Position numbers and translations under genes: made by a program. Below, piece after piece: positions 1-11,825 of a DNA stretch of 64,000 nt (positions are counted from its first letter, which is position 1; the number at the start of each line of letters is the position of its first letter). Below the pieces are notes generated by a model. It had not been told where the DNA came from. It was given only the letters and a program-made list of their open reading frames with translations, and did not search any database. The DNA is from Microcebus murinus (Eukaryota; Chordata; Mammalia; Primates; Cheirogaleidae): NCBI RefSeq assembly GCF_040939455.1, contig NC_134116.1, forward strand, positions 70,821,900 through 70,885,899. Direction: 5' to 3'.

Positions 1-544
1 TGCTATAGAGTTTTTCCTTATAAAAGGCATAATAATTGCTAACTGCCTGTGCCTGTCATACATAACGTAGAATCCTCAAGTAAGGTGGCAGTCAGAGAGG
101 TCCGGGTAGCCCTTCCTACACTAAGGCAGTTAGCAGTGACTTAACTATGCAAGTAAGAGACTGAGCCATGGAAACGTGGTTTAGTGAACCCAATAGAAAT
201 ATTCATAACTCTACCTCCCCTTAGTTGAGTTCTTGGCTTCTGGTCACCCAGATACTACCTGATTATGTAAAAAAAATTCCCAGGTCTGACCCCAGTTTGT
301 GGAAGGGGCCAGAGGAAGTGAGTCCTCCAGCCTTGGGACTTAGTTCCTGGTCAAATTTTCTTCTTCATCCATTCTCTCTTCTTCTCTTATAAACTTATCC
401 AGTCTCAAGATTTTAACTCCCTTCTATATCCCAACAAATTTCAAACTTTTAGATGTAGGTACAGTCAATCACCAACTTGACACTTATTTGGGCACCTAAT
501 AATTCCTCTTAAACCTAATATTTCCATCACAGAGTCTTTGATAG
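1..544. other. Unique sequence, no feature recognised
   Basis: AT-leaning single-copy DNA with no open frame over 60 codons and no repeat I can name. From about 480 it begins to resemble the outer part of the L2 copy that follows, so the boundary is approximate. Confidence 0.4.
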
Positions 545-1381
545 ACACCTTCTGTCCCCATGCCCAAAAGGGCTCCCTGCCCACTCTTCTTCTCAGTGTG
601 TGGCACCATCATCCACTTAGGTGCCAAAAACCCCAAATGTAGAAATCATCCTTGACTCCTTCTCTTCCTACTCTTTCCCTTCTCGCAGCAAGTCCTGTTG
701 GTTTCATGTTTACCACCATATCTCAGACCCTTATTTTTCTCTCTGTCTCTTGTGCACTACCTTGGGCCAGGCTGCCCTCATTTCCTACTTCTTGGTCCAC
801 CACCCTTGCTGTTCTCTAATTTTCTCACACTGCAGCTATTAAGTGGATTATATCCCCTCCCTGTATAAGACCCTTCTCTTGGCTTCTCATGCCTTCAGAT
901 ACTAATGCCTTGATTATTTACTTTGGTTTACAAGGTCCTGCTCATCCACCCTTATTTCATTCCACTCTCCAATTTATTCATAAGCAAAGGCACATTGGGT
1001 GTTTCACGGTCCTTGAACACACCCAGTCCTTTTCTGCCTTAGGACCTTGTGTTCACCTTGAGTTGTAGTGAGTTTTAAGTGATTTTGTAAGTCTCAAGGC
1101 AAGGTCACCTCTACAGGGAGGCCTTCCCCAAACCTCTGTCTAAAGTGACTTCCCCAGGTTCTATGCTTCATCACCTGCTTATTTGCCTTGTAACACTCGA
1201 ATTGTATTGTAATTATCCAATTAATTATTCATTTCTTATTCATTGACTGTTTACCCCATGAGAATATAAGTGCTATGAGAGGAGAGTCTTGGGCTGAACT
1301 CCTCAGCACTGAATCCTTAGGGCCTTGTTCAGTGCTCATACCTAGTAGGTCTTTAATAAATACTTGTTAAATTAATGAATG
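545..1381 (+). mobile_element. L2 LINE, 3' portion (about 840 bp)
   Basis: Ancient mammalian L2 retrotransposon, 3' half in sense orientation. Visible landmarks run in the family's order: the 'ggcaccatcatccac' and 'atccttgactcc' blocks, 'agcaagtcctgttgg', then 'caaggtcacctctacaggga' followed by 'ggccttcccc', and the L2-like end 'ctttaataaatacttgtt' running into 'aatgaatg'. It is heavily diverged, and no reading frame survives beyond 73 codons, so it is inactive. Family recognition is from memory of the consensus; the 3' end is secure and the 5' edge is not. Confidence 0.75.
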
Positions 1382-1859
1382 TCTGGACCTTATTTTCTTC
1401 CCTGCAAAATGAGAAGCATAACTTTTGCCAGCTCATAGAAAGGTAAGACTTAGTGGAATCAATATTTTAATTAAATGTATGAGACATTTTCTTTTTCAGA
1501 TTAAGTTTGTGCTCTTATGTAAATTTATCCTCTTTTTCTTTCGCCTCTCCTCCTCCTTCCTTCCCTTCTGCTCTCTTTCCTCCCTCTTCACTCCTGTGAC
1601 TGCACCTATTCTTAATATCATGTCCTCACAATCCACATTTCTTGTCCTAACTTTCACCCTAAGCACTAGACCTGAGTTTTCAACATATGCAAAATAAAAT
1701 GAAACCTTTCCTTCAAATAAATCTGTTTTTCCTTTTGTGTTACTAGCATCTATGTTTCTCTGAGACACTTGGAGTGTCATTCTCAACTCTCCTCTTTCAA
1801 CTCTTCTAAACAAACTGGTTAACAGGCTTGTTGCCCTGTCTTGCAAATGTACTTCGAAT
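1382..1859. other. Unique sequence with pyrimidine-rich tract
   Basis: No repeat family recognised. A C/T-rich tract near 1530-1590 creates open frames on both strands (90 and 116 codons); both are composition artefacts rich in Ser/Leu/Phe or Arg/Glu/Lys. Confidence 0.4.
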
Positions 1860-2400
1860 TTGTCTAGTCCTTGCCATTCCTTGGGCTTCTGCCTAAATTC
1901 AGAACCTCACTGTCCAAGGCCTTATGACCCATGGTCTTCTAACAGTATTTCTTCTGATTAATGCATTCTTTCAATTACTATCTGAATCATTTTTTCAAAC
2001 ATAGATCTTCATACTCCCCTGTTTGGAAATCTTCAAAGCTCTCCCTCAGCTTCAAAATGTAAACCACACTTCTTAGCAAGGCCATCAAGGCTTTCTATAA
2101 TCTGGTCTCAATCCACCCTTCTAGTCTTCTTGTCTATGATAACCCATTGCAAACTGCATGCAGCCACCCTGGAAACACCTTCAGGTTCCTTATTATTTGA
2201 ATTAACTCACGATTTATGACAGTATTATCTTCTTCACAAATACATACCAGTTAAAATCTTATTATGTTAAAAGGGCAACTCAAATGCCATCTTCCCCTAA
2301 AGCCATCCCTAGTTGGCTTTCATCTGTTCTTTGCCACTCTACCACTGAAGTTCTTATCACAGTCTTCCTTATATCCTGTGTTTTCTTGTTTTTCCCTTGC
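1860..2400 (+). mobile_element. L2 LINE fragment
   Basis: Sense-strand L2 fragment. 'ggaaatcttcaaagctctcc', 'gccatcaaggctttctataa' and 'tctggtctcaatccaccctt' match the order of the L2 3' region, and 'caaatgccatcttcccc' stands where the family has its 'aaatgtcacctcctc' block. It is strongly diverged, with no coding capacity. It could be continuous with the L2 copy upstream or an independent insertion. Confidence 0.6.
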
Positions 2401-2554
2401 ATTTAAAAATTACTAAACAATACAAGTTCTTAGAGCATGCCAACAATTAAAGAACTCAGAAGTATGTTGAGTGAGTAGACATACTTCCTCTTCTCTCCCC
2501 TTCCCTAGTCCCATTTATTTCATAGATAAAACCAGTGGCAAGTGTTACTTCCAG

Positions 2555-2770
2555 AACTTTCTCCATGCATTGATAAATATTTATCTGTTTTAGGAACACT
2601 AAATGGCTGATAATAGACACACGACCCCACAACTTGCCTCTTCACTTGGAAATAGTTATTGGACACCTTTCTTGTCAACATCTAGGGTTTTATCTCCTTT
2701 TTTCCAACTGCTCCATTGCAGATGTCACAGATACTACTAATTATCCTCCAATGGCTTTATTTTTTCTCTA
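2555..2770 (-). mobile_element. Old L1 (L1M-type) fragment
   Basis: The stretch from 'ccacaacttgcctcttcac' to 'ccaactgctccattgcagatg' resembles the antisense 3' part of mammalian L1M elements, which read like '...ttgctttttccacttaac...ttattggacatttaggttg'. It is very diverged and short. Identity as L1 is inference from those phrases. Confidence 0.4.
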
Positions 2771-2779
2771 TGGTAATAA

Positions 2780-3430
2780 AATCCTGAGTCTTAGCTGGGC
2801 ACAAGAATGTCAGGAATAAAGGCTATATTTCCAGCTTCCTTCTAGCTGGGTGCAGCCATGTAACCAAGGTCTAACCAGTAAAATTAAGGAAAGGTGGTTT
2901 GTGTAACTTCTGGGAATTTCTTAAGGGAGGGGTTTATTTTTCTCCTTCTCTTTCTTCCTTTCTATTATTATGAATATAGAAATGATGACTGGAGGTGGGA
3001 CAGCCATCCAGGTCTGTGATAATTTTAGAAATAGAAGCCAGGAATGATAGAGCAAAAGTAAAAAAAAAAAATGCCTGAACTCTTGACTCTGTAGAATACC
3101 ACCCCTGCTCTGGACTGCCTAATTTCTTATTTTTTAAAATAATTTTTTATGTAATGTATCATAAAACTTTTAAGTTGCCATTTTTCTTATGGTTTTAATT
3201 TGTTTTCTTGTTTCTTTTTTTTTTAGAGTTGGAGTCTTGCTGTATTGCCCAGGCTGAAGTACAGAGGCTATTCACAGGGATGATAGTAGCATGCTACAGC
3301 CCCGACTCCTGGGATCAAGCAATTCTCTTGTCTCTGTCTTCTGAGTAGCCGGAAATTCAGGTACCCTCTGCATTTTTACATAGATAGAGATAAACTTTCA
3401 TCTTGTTTAAGCCTCCATTATTTAGATTCT
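2780..3430 (+). mobile_element. MLT1-like LTR (MaLR), interrupted
   Basis: Solo LTR relic of the MaLR group. The left part has 'aggctatatttccagcttcc', 'gcagccatgtaacc' and 'gtgtaacttctggga'; 'ctctggactgcc' follows at about 3110. The polyadenylation end 'agataaactttcatcttg' then 'tttaagcc' lies at 3386-3415. The two halves are separated by AT-rich DNA and an antisense Alu monomer at 3211-3364. The exact subfamily cannot be told by eye. Confidence 0.55.
3211..3364 (-). mobile_element. Alu monomer (FLAM/FRAM-type), antisense
   Basis: A T-run is followed by 'agagttggagtcttgctgt', 'attgcccaggctgaagta' and 'ctcctgggatcaagcaattc', ending in 'ctgagtagccgg'. This is the reverse complement of a single 7SL-derived Alu arm. 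Only one monomer is present, as expected for free Alu monomers that predate dimeric Alu. It lies inside the MLT1-like LTR. Confidence 0.75.
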
Positions 3431-3489
3431 CCTCCTTTTGCAGTTGAAACCCATCCTTTATAATGATTATATCTTAAAGATTTTGCAGT

Positions 3490-3655
3490 TATTTACATCT
3501 TTCTTTTCTTCCCTCTTAGATCCTAAAGTCCTTGAAGACTTACCTGTGGTCTTATTCATCTTTATCTTTTGTCATCTTTATATCTCATCTAAATCCCACA
3601 AGTACCTAGCACAGTGTCTGGAACCCAGTCAAAGCTCAGTCGGTATTTGCTAACT
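3490..3655 (+). mobile_element. L2 LINE 3' end fragment
   Basis: 'cctaaagtccttgaagac' and 'cctagcacagtgtctgga' followed by 'tcagtcggtatttgc' match the terminal about 150 bp of L2, where the family has 'cctagcacagtgcctggcac' and 'tcaataaatatttgtt'. Confidence 0.55.
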
Positions 3656-3659
3656 CGAG

Positions 3660-4040
3660 TTAAACCTGTTTCTTGCCAATCATAGAATTTGCTGCTTCTT
3701 CAAACCATATGAGCAGGGGGAAAAAAAGTAATTTGAAAGGGTATAACTCTGGAACTGCAATAAATAAGTGGACTTCCTTCATCTTGAGTTGAACCCAGAA
3801 TACTGCCATCAGCAAGTTGTTGCTTAACTTTGCCACAATGCTGATGTTGGTAATAAGTATTTATCTTAGCAAAGTCTGAAGAATTTTGCTTGGTTTTCAA
3901 ATCTCTGTGTAATATAACTACAGTTTACTTAATTCAAATAAATCTGTCTGCTATGAATTTTTATGCCATGATAGCCTCTCGTATAAAATAGTAGTATAAT
4001 AGTTCTTGTGTAGAAGTGGGGGGTTGGGCCAACTCAGTGG
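3660..4040. other. Unique sequence, no feature recognised
   Basis: No repeat or gene is recognised. Short frames on the minus strand show no domain. Confidence 0.4.
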
Positions 4041-4059
4041 CTCTTATCCTTTTGTAGGT

Positions 4060-4210
4060 CAAAGGTAGGGAATCCATATAATTTACCAACCAAACTGGGA
4101 TACTTTTGAGAGTAAAAGGGAGGGTTATTAATAAATTAAGCCAGGACCATGGGCACAAACATGACTGTCCCAAGCAAACTGTGACATACATTCTGCTTCT
4201 CATAGGCCTC
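4060..4210. repeat. Possible ancient DNA-transposon fragment
   Basis: 'ccaaactgggatacttttga' followed by 'gagtaaaaggg' and later 'gactgtcccaagcaaactg' resemble a phrase seen in many mammalian copies ('ccgggacacttttgagagtg ... gactgtccc'). I cannot name the family with certainty. Confidence 0.35.
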
Positions 4211-5885
4211 TTTGAGAGTGTGAATAAAATCCTAGGCTCTCTCTCTTCAGAAAAACACACACATGCATGCACTCTAAGTTTTGCATACAATTTGAGGGGT
4301 TCATGACCCACTTAAATCTATCTATGGAATTTTAGGGAATCTACTTTCCTAGACCAAGAACTTCTGGGCAAAATTATCCTACGTTTCTTATTCATGAAAG
4401 TTCTACCATTCTATCAGGCTAGTATGGTGATCAAGAGACACCGTGAGTTATTGGCACAGTTAATTCTGGACAATTTCCCCTCTAAGTGCTCAGTCCCAGG
4501 CTGCAAATAAGCACCTGGTATCCCTTTACACTCAAGGGGTTTTACACTTTACGTTTAGTGCATAGCCTCTCTCCATTGCAACTCATATAAAAGGGAGAGA
4601 CTAGACCAGCCTCTGCAGTAACCTTCCTTCCTGTCACATAGTAGCTACATGCAGAAGCCAGCTGCTCCCACCAATTCTTTGCCTCTCCAAGGAGTGGGGC
4701 TGGCTAGGGGCTGAGTGGAGTCCCCTTACCATGTGCCCCCCAGCTCCGCCAGTCCTGATTGCTCTGTCTCCCAAACCATAGCCCTCCTCAAACCCCTGAC
4801 CAGTGGAGCTTACAGACATAGTGGTTAGCATGGTTTTCTGTGCAGATGGAGTATGGGCTTAGTTACAATACTGGGAACCTCAAATGCAAATGTATGTTTT
4901 TCAATTGCATATAAAGTCATGGACTCAATTTTGCATTTCAATAAAATAGGTAAGAAATACTGGCAGTTGGAAAAGTATTTAGAAAATGAAAATCAGGATG
5001 ACAAAGGAAGGGGTAACTTTAAATTCATAAAGAGAAAAAAAATCAGAAGAATATACCTGAATGAAATCCAATAAATAATGTGGAATAGAGATGGTTATCA
5101 TCTTAAAAAGGTTTGAACCCACGTTTCTATTGCCAAGGCAACCATCACATTATGGAATTGCAAAACAAGGAAAAAGCAACAATAATCTGAACAACAAAAC
5201 TCAAAACGAGAAGAACAATTTGTGTACAGATGTGAATTTAATAAAAAAGAGGATGAAAAGCTGCTTTATTCAAACTAACTTTTACTGGTAAGCAAAAGAA
5301 AGTGTTTTTGGAAAAATTAATATTCTCTTCATTTTCAGAAAATATCACAGAAAATATAACATGCCATTCAAACTATGTATTAGATCCTGCTGAATTCATA
5401 TGGGGTTTTGTTGGTCCATTCTGTCAAAGATGTGGGTGTTTCATACAGAGTAATATTTAATATTTATTTAAAAGTCTGCAAGATGAGTATTTTATTAAGG
5501 CACTTCTTTCCTCCAGAAGTTTGAATTTTAATTAAAACAAATGAATAGATTGAACAACTTTTATTTCTTTTTTTAAATTATTATTTTCAAGAGGCACTGT
5601 ATCAAAGGGATCAGTATTGTACTAAGCACTCAAGATAAATATTGCATGAGAACACTGACTGGGTAGTTTCCTAAGGAATATGGCAAGCAGCTAACTGGAT
5701 GCTCAAGGATAATGGTCATCAACTGGTTTTTACTGAAAGCTACACAGAAGCCAACTATGTAAAGTTTACATCAGGCAGTATAGAAACATAGACTTTTTAA
5801 CAGCTATTTTTTAAAGCTCTTAGGTTTTTTTAGATTTTGTTACTCTTTTCTTTCTATTCTTTGCAACCTTGATCCTCAACTCCAG
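4211..5885. other. Unique sequence, no gene
   Basis: AT-rich single-copy DNA, with short unrelated frames on both strands. A 'tataaaag' string at 4587-4594 looks like a TATA box but has no CpG-rich context or downstream reading frame. Nothing else is recognised. Confidence 0.4.
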
Positions 5886-5918
5886 CACACACACACACAC
5901 ACACATACACACACACAT
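5886..5918. repeat. (CA)n microsatellite
   Basis: About 16 CA dinucleotides with one 'ta' interruption near the middle. An interrupted array of this length is probably only moderately polymorphic. Confidence 0.95.
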
Positions 5919-8560
5919 CCCTGAACATAGTAGTACAGGAAGAGGTGACGGTGGTAAACCATTAAGATTATTAACCCCCAGGCCAGTTTGGAGAACAATC
6001 ACATAATTTTGTATTATTGGATCAGTACCAGGGGCTGCCCAATCTCTTTAACCCTTATAATGGCAGCCTTACTGATGTATTAGTCCAAACACATTTCATG
6101 TAGCTTCTTTACTTTTATATCCAAGGGTTCTATCGTCTGATTGCTTACGGGAAAACACAATGAAGAGATACCTGGCCATTCTGATGACCCATAATGCCAA
6201 ATGATGGGAATATCGCATTTGCCATTTCTGAAAAGCCAGGCAAGACATTAAGATGCCCTCCTGAGGGGAGCTGTTTCTGCAGCAGGACCAGGAACGTGAG
6301 CACCAACCTGCACCTGCTTTCTCTACTTTGTGTTTGTGCCACGTGAGGAATCCCTTGGTTCCTGACCCAGTTTCTGTCTTAGACTTTGAGCAACCGCCTG
6401 CCCTGGCACTCAGCCTGTCATGAGACCCACTGCTGCAAAGCACCCCCTGGACCCCATCCTGTTTCAGGAAACAGTTGGCACAGAGAACCCTCCACCTGTA
6501 CCTTGAACAAATCCTTTCTTTTGTAAATGTCCCCAAACGGACTGTCACATGTATCTGAAGACCAATTAGAAAGTGTCTCTACTTCTAAAAATCCGACTTT
6601 AATAGAACACTCACCAATAGGACACAGCGTGAGTATTAGCTCCTTTTACTGGATAAATCTTCCTCCCCTTTCTAATATCCTGGAACCCACGATGAAATGG
6701 AAGCAAGGCGGATGGGTTCCCTGGCTGCAAGTTTGTGAATCGACAGCCTTGGTTAATTTTGACTTGGACTTTGTTTTGCCTTTGACAACTTCAGTGCTGC
6801 TTTGTCTACACATACTGCAGCTCTCCTGTGCCTCACCTGGGCGTATGTGCTGTCGGGACTGGCTTATGGATGTCAGAGAGGCTCCACCTTGGGACACAAC
6901 AGAAAACACAGCCAGGACACGTCAGGGCCCATGTTAGCTGGCTAGGCTCGGTCTAAAGAGGGTGGGCATGGTGGGGGGTGGTTTCTCCAGTTCTTTTGTT
7001 GCTGTTTTCATGACGGTTCTGTTCCTATGCAAGAAAGGGGCATTTTTTCCATCTGTGTGTCCTCAAGGCCTGGTTTCCTGATCTTCTTGATGCTGTGAGC
7101 TATGTGGTGTGCTTTGATTAAATCTTTTCTGCCTACATTAGCTTGAGTTGGGTTGTTTCACTTGCCAAAAACCTCTCAATAGAGACAGTCTCTTTGAAAT
7201 GAAAAGGCATTCTATGTCTAAGTTCTCTTGGCTTTACCAGACAAGCTGCTTCCTGAAATTGCTGACCTCATTTCTTAAAGGACAGATAAGCATTTATTCA
7301 TATGACGGGATTTCAAGAGGGTGAGCGTGGAGCACTTCTAAGGTGAGAGCAGGGCACAGAAGGGGCGTCCACAGGCTTCAAAGACTTCCCTTAAGGCCTG
7401 TCCTGCTTCCAAGAAATGCAATCAGAGGGAGCAGAATGGCATGGAGGAGTCTGAAAGCTCAGTATTGCATTACGGGGCTTTCCCATATGTGAGTTATTTG
7501 TCTATTGGAAATAAGTCTATCTGAACGCTGTATTGATCTTCTTGCCAGGCTGGCAAAAATCCCAGGGAGAGGATTTAGCACTGAGAATGGCTTTGGGTCA
7601 TTGACTTCATAATGATATCCATTTTTGGAGGCACCTTTGGAATTTTGAAAATGCTCAGATAAAACTAGTGGTTTCTGGATCACTACAGCAGTGAGATACC
7701 CTACTTTGGCTTTGGGAGTCAGAACTGCGGTTAATTAATGCCTTTCCTTCTTGTTGGCTGCGAACAAGAATGTTATAACACCTGAGGCTGTATTCAACTT
7801 CAGATTAGCATATATTACACCCAGTGATAACTGAAATTGCTCTAAAAATTTGCAGTGGCAATTTCAAACCAAATCCTGTTTATGACTGCTTTGTTCTCTG
7901 TGAAATATATTCAGAATGTAGCAGGAAAAGGCAACCAAAGATAAATGACCTCATTTTATTATTCTGCGTCTGTTATCACTATCTCTTAATTACTTTTCTT
8001 CAAGTATGTGTTTTTGATATCAATCAGTTAAATACACATTTTTGGGGGTGGGCTTGTTTTTGGGAGAGGATCTTGATTTTAGGTAAGATAAAGCTGAAAG
8101 AAATCATGCTGGACAGTTTAACGATGGTGAAATTATATTGTTTGGCTTTCAGAGAATTCATTTTTAAGAGAGAATTAGTGAAATGGAGAAGTTTCCATTT
8201 GATTTTTAGCTTGTTTGGATTTTATGAGACTATTGGAAAACATGTTCTCTAAACCACTGCCTTTACTTTCTGAATACAAAATAACTGAATTGTGTTGTTA
8301 CCTTTTTCATCAAACCCTAATGTTGAAGACACTGCAGTGAGAAAGCTGGAAAACAGGAAGGGCGAGGCGTTCTTGGGAAATAGCAGAGGTGTTCTTCAAC
8401 ACTGGTTGTTTTTTTTTTTTTTCCGATAAAGATTTTTGAATGGCTTTATAAGTGCAAAACTATGATTGAACAGCGTAGAAATTAAGCATGATTTTTGTCA
8501 ACATTACAAGAAACTGTAGATGACAAAGATTTTAAACTATTTTGGAGGACAGGGCCTAGA
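5919..8560. other. Unique sequence, no gene
   Basis: About 2.6 kb of single-copy DNA. The longest frames (150 codons minus at 6096-6548, 136 codons plus at 6527-6937, 142 codons plus at 7824-8252) overlap on opposite strands or are AT-rich, and show no domain, signal peptide or splice context. The 6.2-6.9 kb part is less AT-rich and free of recognisable repeats. Confidence 0.4.
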
Positions 8561-8574
8561 GAAGTATTTATCTC

Positions 8575-8645
8575 TGCGTTTCAGGCACCCAGCTAGCATC
8601 CTGTGTGACCTGTCGTTAGCACTCAGCAAGTATTTGAATGAATGA
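8575..8645 (+). mobile_element. L2/MIR 3' tail fragment
   Basis: 'gttagcactcagcaagtatt' followed by 'tgaatgaatga' matches the end shared by L2-type elements. It is too short to separate L2 from MIR. Confidence 0.4.
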
Positions 8646-9590
8646 TATAATAATGATCTTTGAGGATTTATGGCACAGGTCAGCTTTTCACTTTGTTTTG
8701 TAGCTTTTTTCTTTTTTTAAGATAATTCATTAGCAATGGTGATGTGAAGGACCACTTTGTTTCAGGGACTCATAGGTGTTGTTAAATCAAACGTGAGTCC
8801 CTGCCTTATGGATTTTCACAGGCCAGTGGAGGCTGAGAGCCGGCTACCTGGAAGTAGACATCTTCCCATTTCTAACAATCTGGTGCACCATTGATCGGTT
8901 TCTACCTGCGATGTTGGAAGGATGGTACTAGCTTTGGGGGCATGGTCCTGACTGCTTGGGTACCAGCTAACCAGGGAGCCAATGCATTTGAATTTGAATA
9001 CTTTTAAAAACAAAAGCACTAAGAAAAAAGGAATACAAGGAAATGATAAAAGTTTCTGTGAACCAAATTAGACTAACTAACCTTTCAGAAAAAGGAGATG
9101 CTGGTTGCCCCCAAACCCTTGCTGAGTCTCTGCTCTGTGAAGCCAGAGCGTATTTCCTTGCTTACAATCTCTCGAGAAGAGTGGGTGTGCTCTTCTTGTA
9201 AAGATTTTTCTAATTAATAATGGGGCATGTTACTAAGAACCCTTGTTTAGATTTATTTACTTTTAATTAACTAATAAAGCCAAGCAGAGCAGAGAGCAAA
9301 ATCAGGTCTTTAGAAAAAGACTCTTGGTGTTACTGCTTATGTTGAACAGAACTGTTCTAACTGTTCTAATTTAGCTGCGATCACCTGAAAACTATTAAGC
9401 ATAACCAGTTGATTTGAAGTAGAACAGATAATTGTTTACTAAATGAAATTATTGGCATACCCTTTTATGAATCTTTGTAGGGTCCTTTCTTTCATGTGAA
9501 AGCACATTTTCTTGTGGTTTCTTCTGATGTGTTTTTTCTACTTTTTAATTGTCTTCAATCTGCCAAAGTTTACTAGTTTGAAACTTCAAC
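8646..9590. other. Unique sequence, no feature recognised
   Basis: AT-rich DNA with no recognisable repeat and no open frame above 67 codons. Confidence 0.4.
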
Positions 9591-9599
9591 TGATCACTG

Positions 9600-10143
9600 C
9601 CCCTCCTTTTGACCCATCTTATAACCATGCTATTTTCTTACCTAGTTCTGAAAAGATCTGTACTCTTTCACCTAGCCTAGGTTTAAAAGTCATTTGAAAG
9701 CTTCTTCTTCTTTTTTTTTTTTTTTTTTTTTTGGTAAATTTCTTACATCCAATCAGATTTCAAGAGTTCCACATTATGTATACAAATTATTTTTGCCCCT
9801 GTTCACTTCTTTCTGTGCATATTCCCATATCTACAGACTTTGTTTCCTCTTGCTTGGACTATTACAACATGCTAACTTGATCTTCTGTTTCCAATAGCTT
9901 CTTTCTCAATTCCACTTTGCATATTAAAACCAGATTAATCATTTCAAAGCAAAGATGTGATCATGTAGCTTCCTGTTCTTAAATTTTCTATGATACTTCA
10001 TCCCTATCAAAACAAATACAAATACTTTAGATTGGCACCCAAGTTTCTACATTTGGTCATATCTCTAGTCTCAGCTTTATTTCTTACAGTTTTCTGGAAC
10101 ACATCCTGGGTTCCCCCAGACTGGATTTCATGTCGCTGTAGAA
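9600..10143 (+). mobile_element. L2 LINE, left part of a copy split by a DNA transposon
   Basis: L2 landmarks are visible: 'tgcttggactattacaacat' (family: 'gcctggactattgcaatag'), 'aaccagattaatcatttcaa', 'gatgtgatcatgtagcttcc'. A T-run lies at 9711-9732. The copy appears to resume at 10919 after a nested insertion, so 9600-10143 and 10919-11200 are read as one element. Confidence 0.6.
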
Positions 10144-10918
10144 CTGCGCTGGCCAGTGCTGTGGCCGCTAGCCACTAGTGATGTGAGAGTGGATACACAG
10201 ATGGGCAGTGATAGACTACACATAAGAATAGAACTCTGACCCACAATATACAGCAACCAGCGCTGAAAACCAAGCCATTATCTGCAGTAACCAGCCCAGG
10301 AAGCCAGTCTCCTATCCTTAAGTCAGCTTTGTACAAAATCAGACTGCTATCTCTAGCAACAATCTAGGAAGCCAAACAATAGCCCTTGTAACAATCAGCC
10401 CCAAACAGCCAGGACTTGATTCATACCGACAGCTTCTCTAATTTTTGTCCCTGTTTCCAACTTAAGACCAACCAGAAAAAGCCAAATATGCACCCTTAAC
10501 CATCACACAGGATGCCCCACTTCTGTTAGTATTTAGCCTGCCTACAACTTCCCCATGCCTAGGCTTCTGATCAGGGCACACCTAAAGCCTTCCATTTTTC
10601 CACTCTGAAGCTCTCCCCCTCTTCTGCCTGCCTCTGAGTTTCTTTGCGCCACTAGGGTGCAAGTGGTGGTGCCTGACTCCCTGCAGGCTCTGAATAAGTA
10701 GCCTTAGCCTGTTTTCATTGGTTGGTCTTCCTTTATTTCCTTAGTGGCTATTTGAATTTGAATGAATTAAAGTCATATAAAACTAAAAGTTCAGTTCTTT
10801 AATTACACTAGCCAAATTTCAAGAGCTCAATAGCCTCATGTAGCTAGTGGCTGCTAGGTCAGATAGCATAGATATGGGACATTTCTATCATCTCAGAAGG
10901 TTTTATTGGACAGCTCTG
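10144..10918. mobile_element. hAT-type non-autonomous DNA transposon, split by an LTR
   Basis: The left end 'ctgcgctggccagt' pairs with the right end 'attggacagctctg' as imperfect terminal inverted repeats. The arms carry 'ggccgctagccactag' and 'aagagctcaatagcctcatg' followed by 'tagctagtggctgc', a pattern of a well-known mammalian hAT-Charlie-like MER family whose exact name I cannot fix. No clear 8-bp target duplication is left. The middle (about 10179-10741) is foreign LTR sequence. Confidence 0.55.
10179..10741 (+). mobile_element. Solo LTR, probably ERV1-type, inside the hAT element
   Basis: About 560 bp interrupt the hAT element between 'gccactag' and 'tagtggctatttg', which are adjacent in the family. 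The insert is C/A-rich with repeated 'aaccagc' motifs. Near its right side 'ctgcaggctctgaataagta' resembles an LTR polyadenylation region. There are no internal viral genes, so it is a solo LTR. Family and exact ends are uncertain, and no clean target duplication can be assigned. Confidence 0.45.
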
Positions 10919-11200
10919 TGTATGTCTAGGGTTTTCCTATCTTGTGCCACTCCTTATGTTTGAATTGCCTTCCTCCCACATCTTCACTTGCCACACTCCT
11001 ACCCAGCCTGCATGGCCCAGCTTACCACCTCTTTCGAGAAGCTTTCCCTAACTCCTCTGTTTAGACATAATTTCTCATGACTTGTATTATACATTTCTTA
11101 TAGTTCCACGATCACTTTCATTCTGCCATATTGTAGACTCCTGGACCTCAGCAGCACAACTTAAGTTACTTTACCCCACAGAATCTTGTGCCCTTAATAG
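10919..11200 (+). mobile_element. L2 LINE, right part of the split copy
   Basis: 'cctgcatggcccagcttacc', 'acctctttcgagaagctttc' and 'attgtagactcctggacctc' match successive parts of the L2 3' end ('aaggcccagctcaaatgtcacctc', 'gaagccttccctgacc', 'gaatgtaagctcc'). It continues the L2 sequence that stops before 10144. Confidence 0.6.
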
Positions 11201-11560
11201 CTTTTTTTTTTTTTTAACTTAAATGTGGTTTTGGGGAAAATAAGGATCATATTGAATTATTCACTTTAAGAAGTCACAGAATAACAGATGGAATTGTTTT
11301 TCATGTTTTTCATTTGGGACGTAGAATGTACCGATAGTGTTGCACATAGCTTTTGTTCTTCCCTTCCTGTCTCTGCATCTGTTATCTCTAGACAGCTTCG
11401 TTTAACACTGGGAGGATGTTTGGGAAGTCAGCTGGGGATCATTTCAGAGTCTCCCATTGCCGTGTCTGAAAAGTCATGTGCACCTTCAGAAGTCTTTTCC
11501 CAGGGCAGCAGACGGCTGCTACAGGTCTAAGATTGTCAAGATACTTTTGCAAATGGCCAG
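11201..11560. other. Unique sequence, no feature recognised
   Basis: Frames of 80 and 110 codons overlap here and run into the following L2, so they are not credible genes. No repeat is named. Confidence 0.4.
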
Positions 11561-11564
11561 CTTT

Positions 11565-11825
11565 TTAATGAAGTCTTCAGTGCCCCAGACAGATTCATGC
11601 CTCTGCACCTTGCTCATGTTTTCCCCTTGTTTAGAATATAACCCCAAGCTTCTCTACCCTTATACCGACTCTGTGCCTGGTGAACTGTCTTCAAAAATCA
11701 GGTCAAATACCACACCGTCTATGAAGTCTTCCTCCCTCTCACTAAGTGGAGTCAATCTTTTCTCTGGTTGTTTATCAACATCCACTTGAACATTTCTTTA
11801 TTCTCACATTGTGGTGGGATGAGCT
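11565..11825 (+). mobile_element. L2 LINE fragment
   Basis: 'attcatgcctctgcaccttg' followed by 'ctcatgttttcccc', then 'ctgtcttcaaaaatcaggtc' and 'gtctatgaagtcttcctccc', follow the L2 order 'cctttgcactttctgttccc', 'caggtctcagctcaaatg', 'gaagccttccctgacc'. Confidence 0.55.

Noticed and set aside
1496..1846. 116-codon Arg/Glu/Lys-rich minus-strand frame
   Set aside because: It comes from a pyrimidine-rich tract, is low complexity, and has a plus-strand frame over the same bases.
4587..4594. TATA box 'tataaaag'
   Set aside because: A single motif in AT-rich DNA with no CpG context, initiator or downstream gene.
6096..6937. Pair of frames of 150 (minus) and 136 (plus) codons as divergent genes
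   Set aside because: Cys/Ser-rich random-looking translations, no domain, and no promoter-like CpG context.
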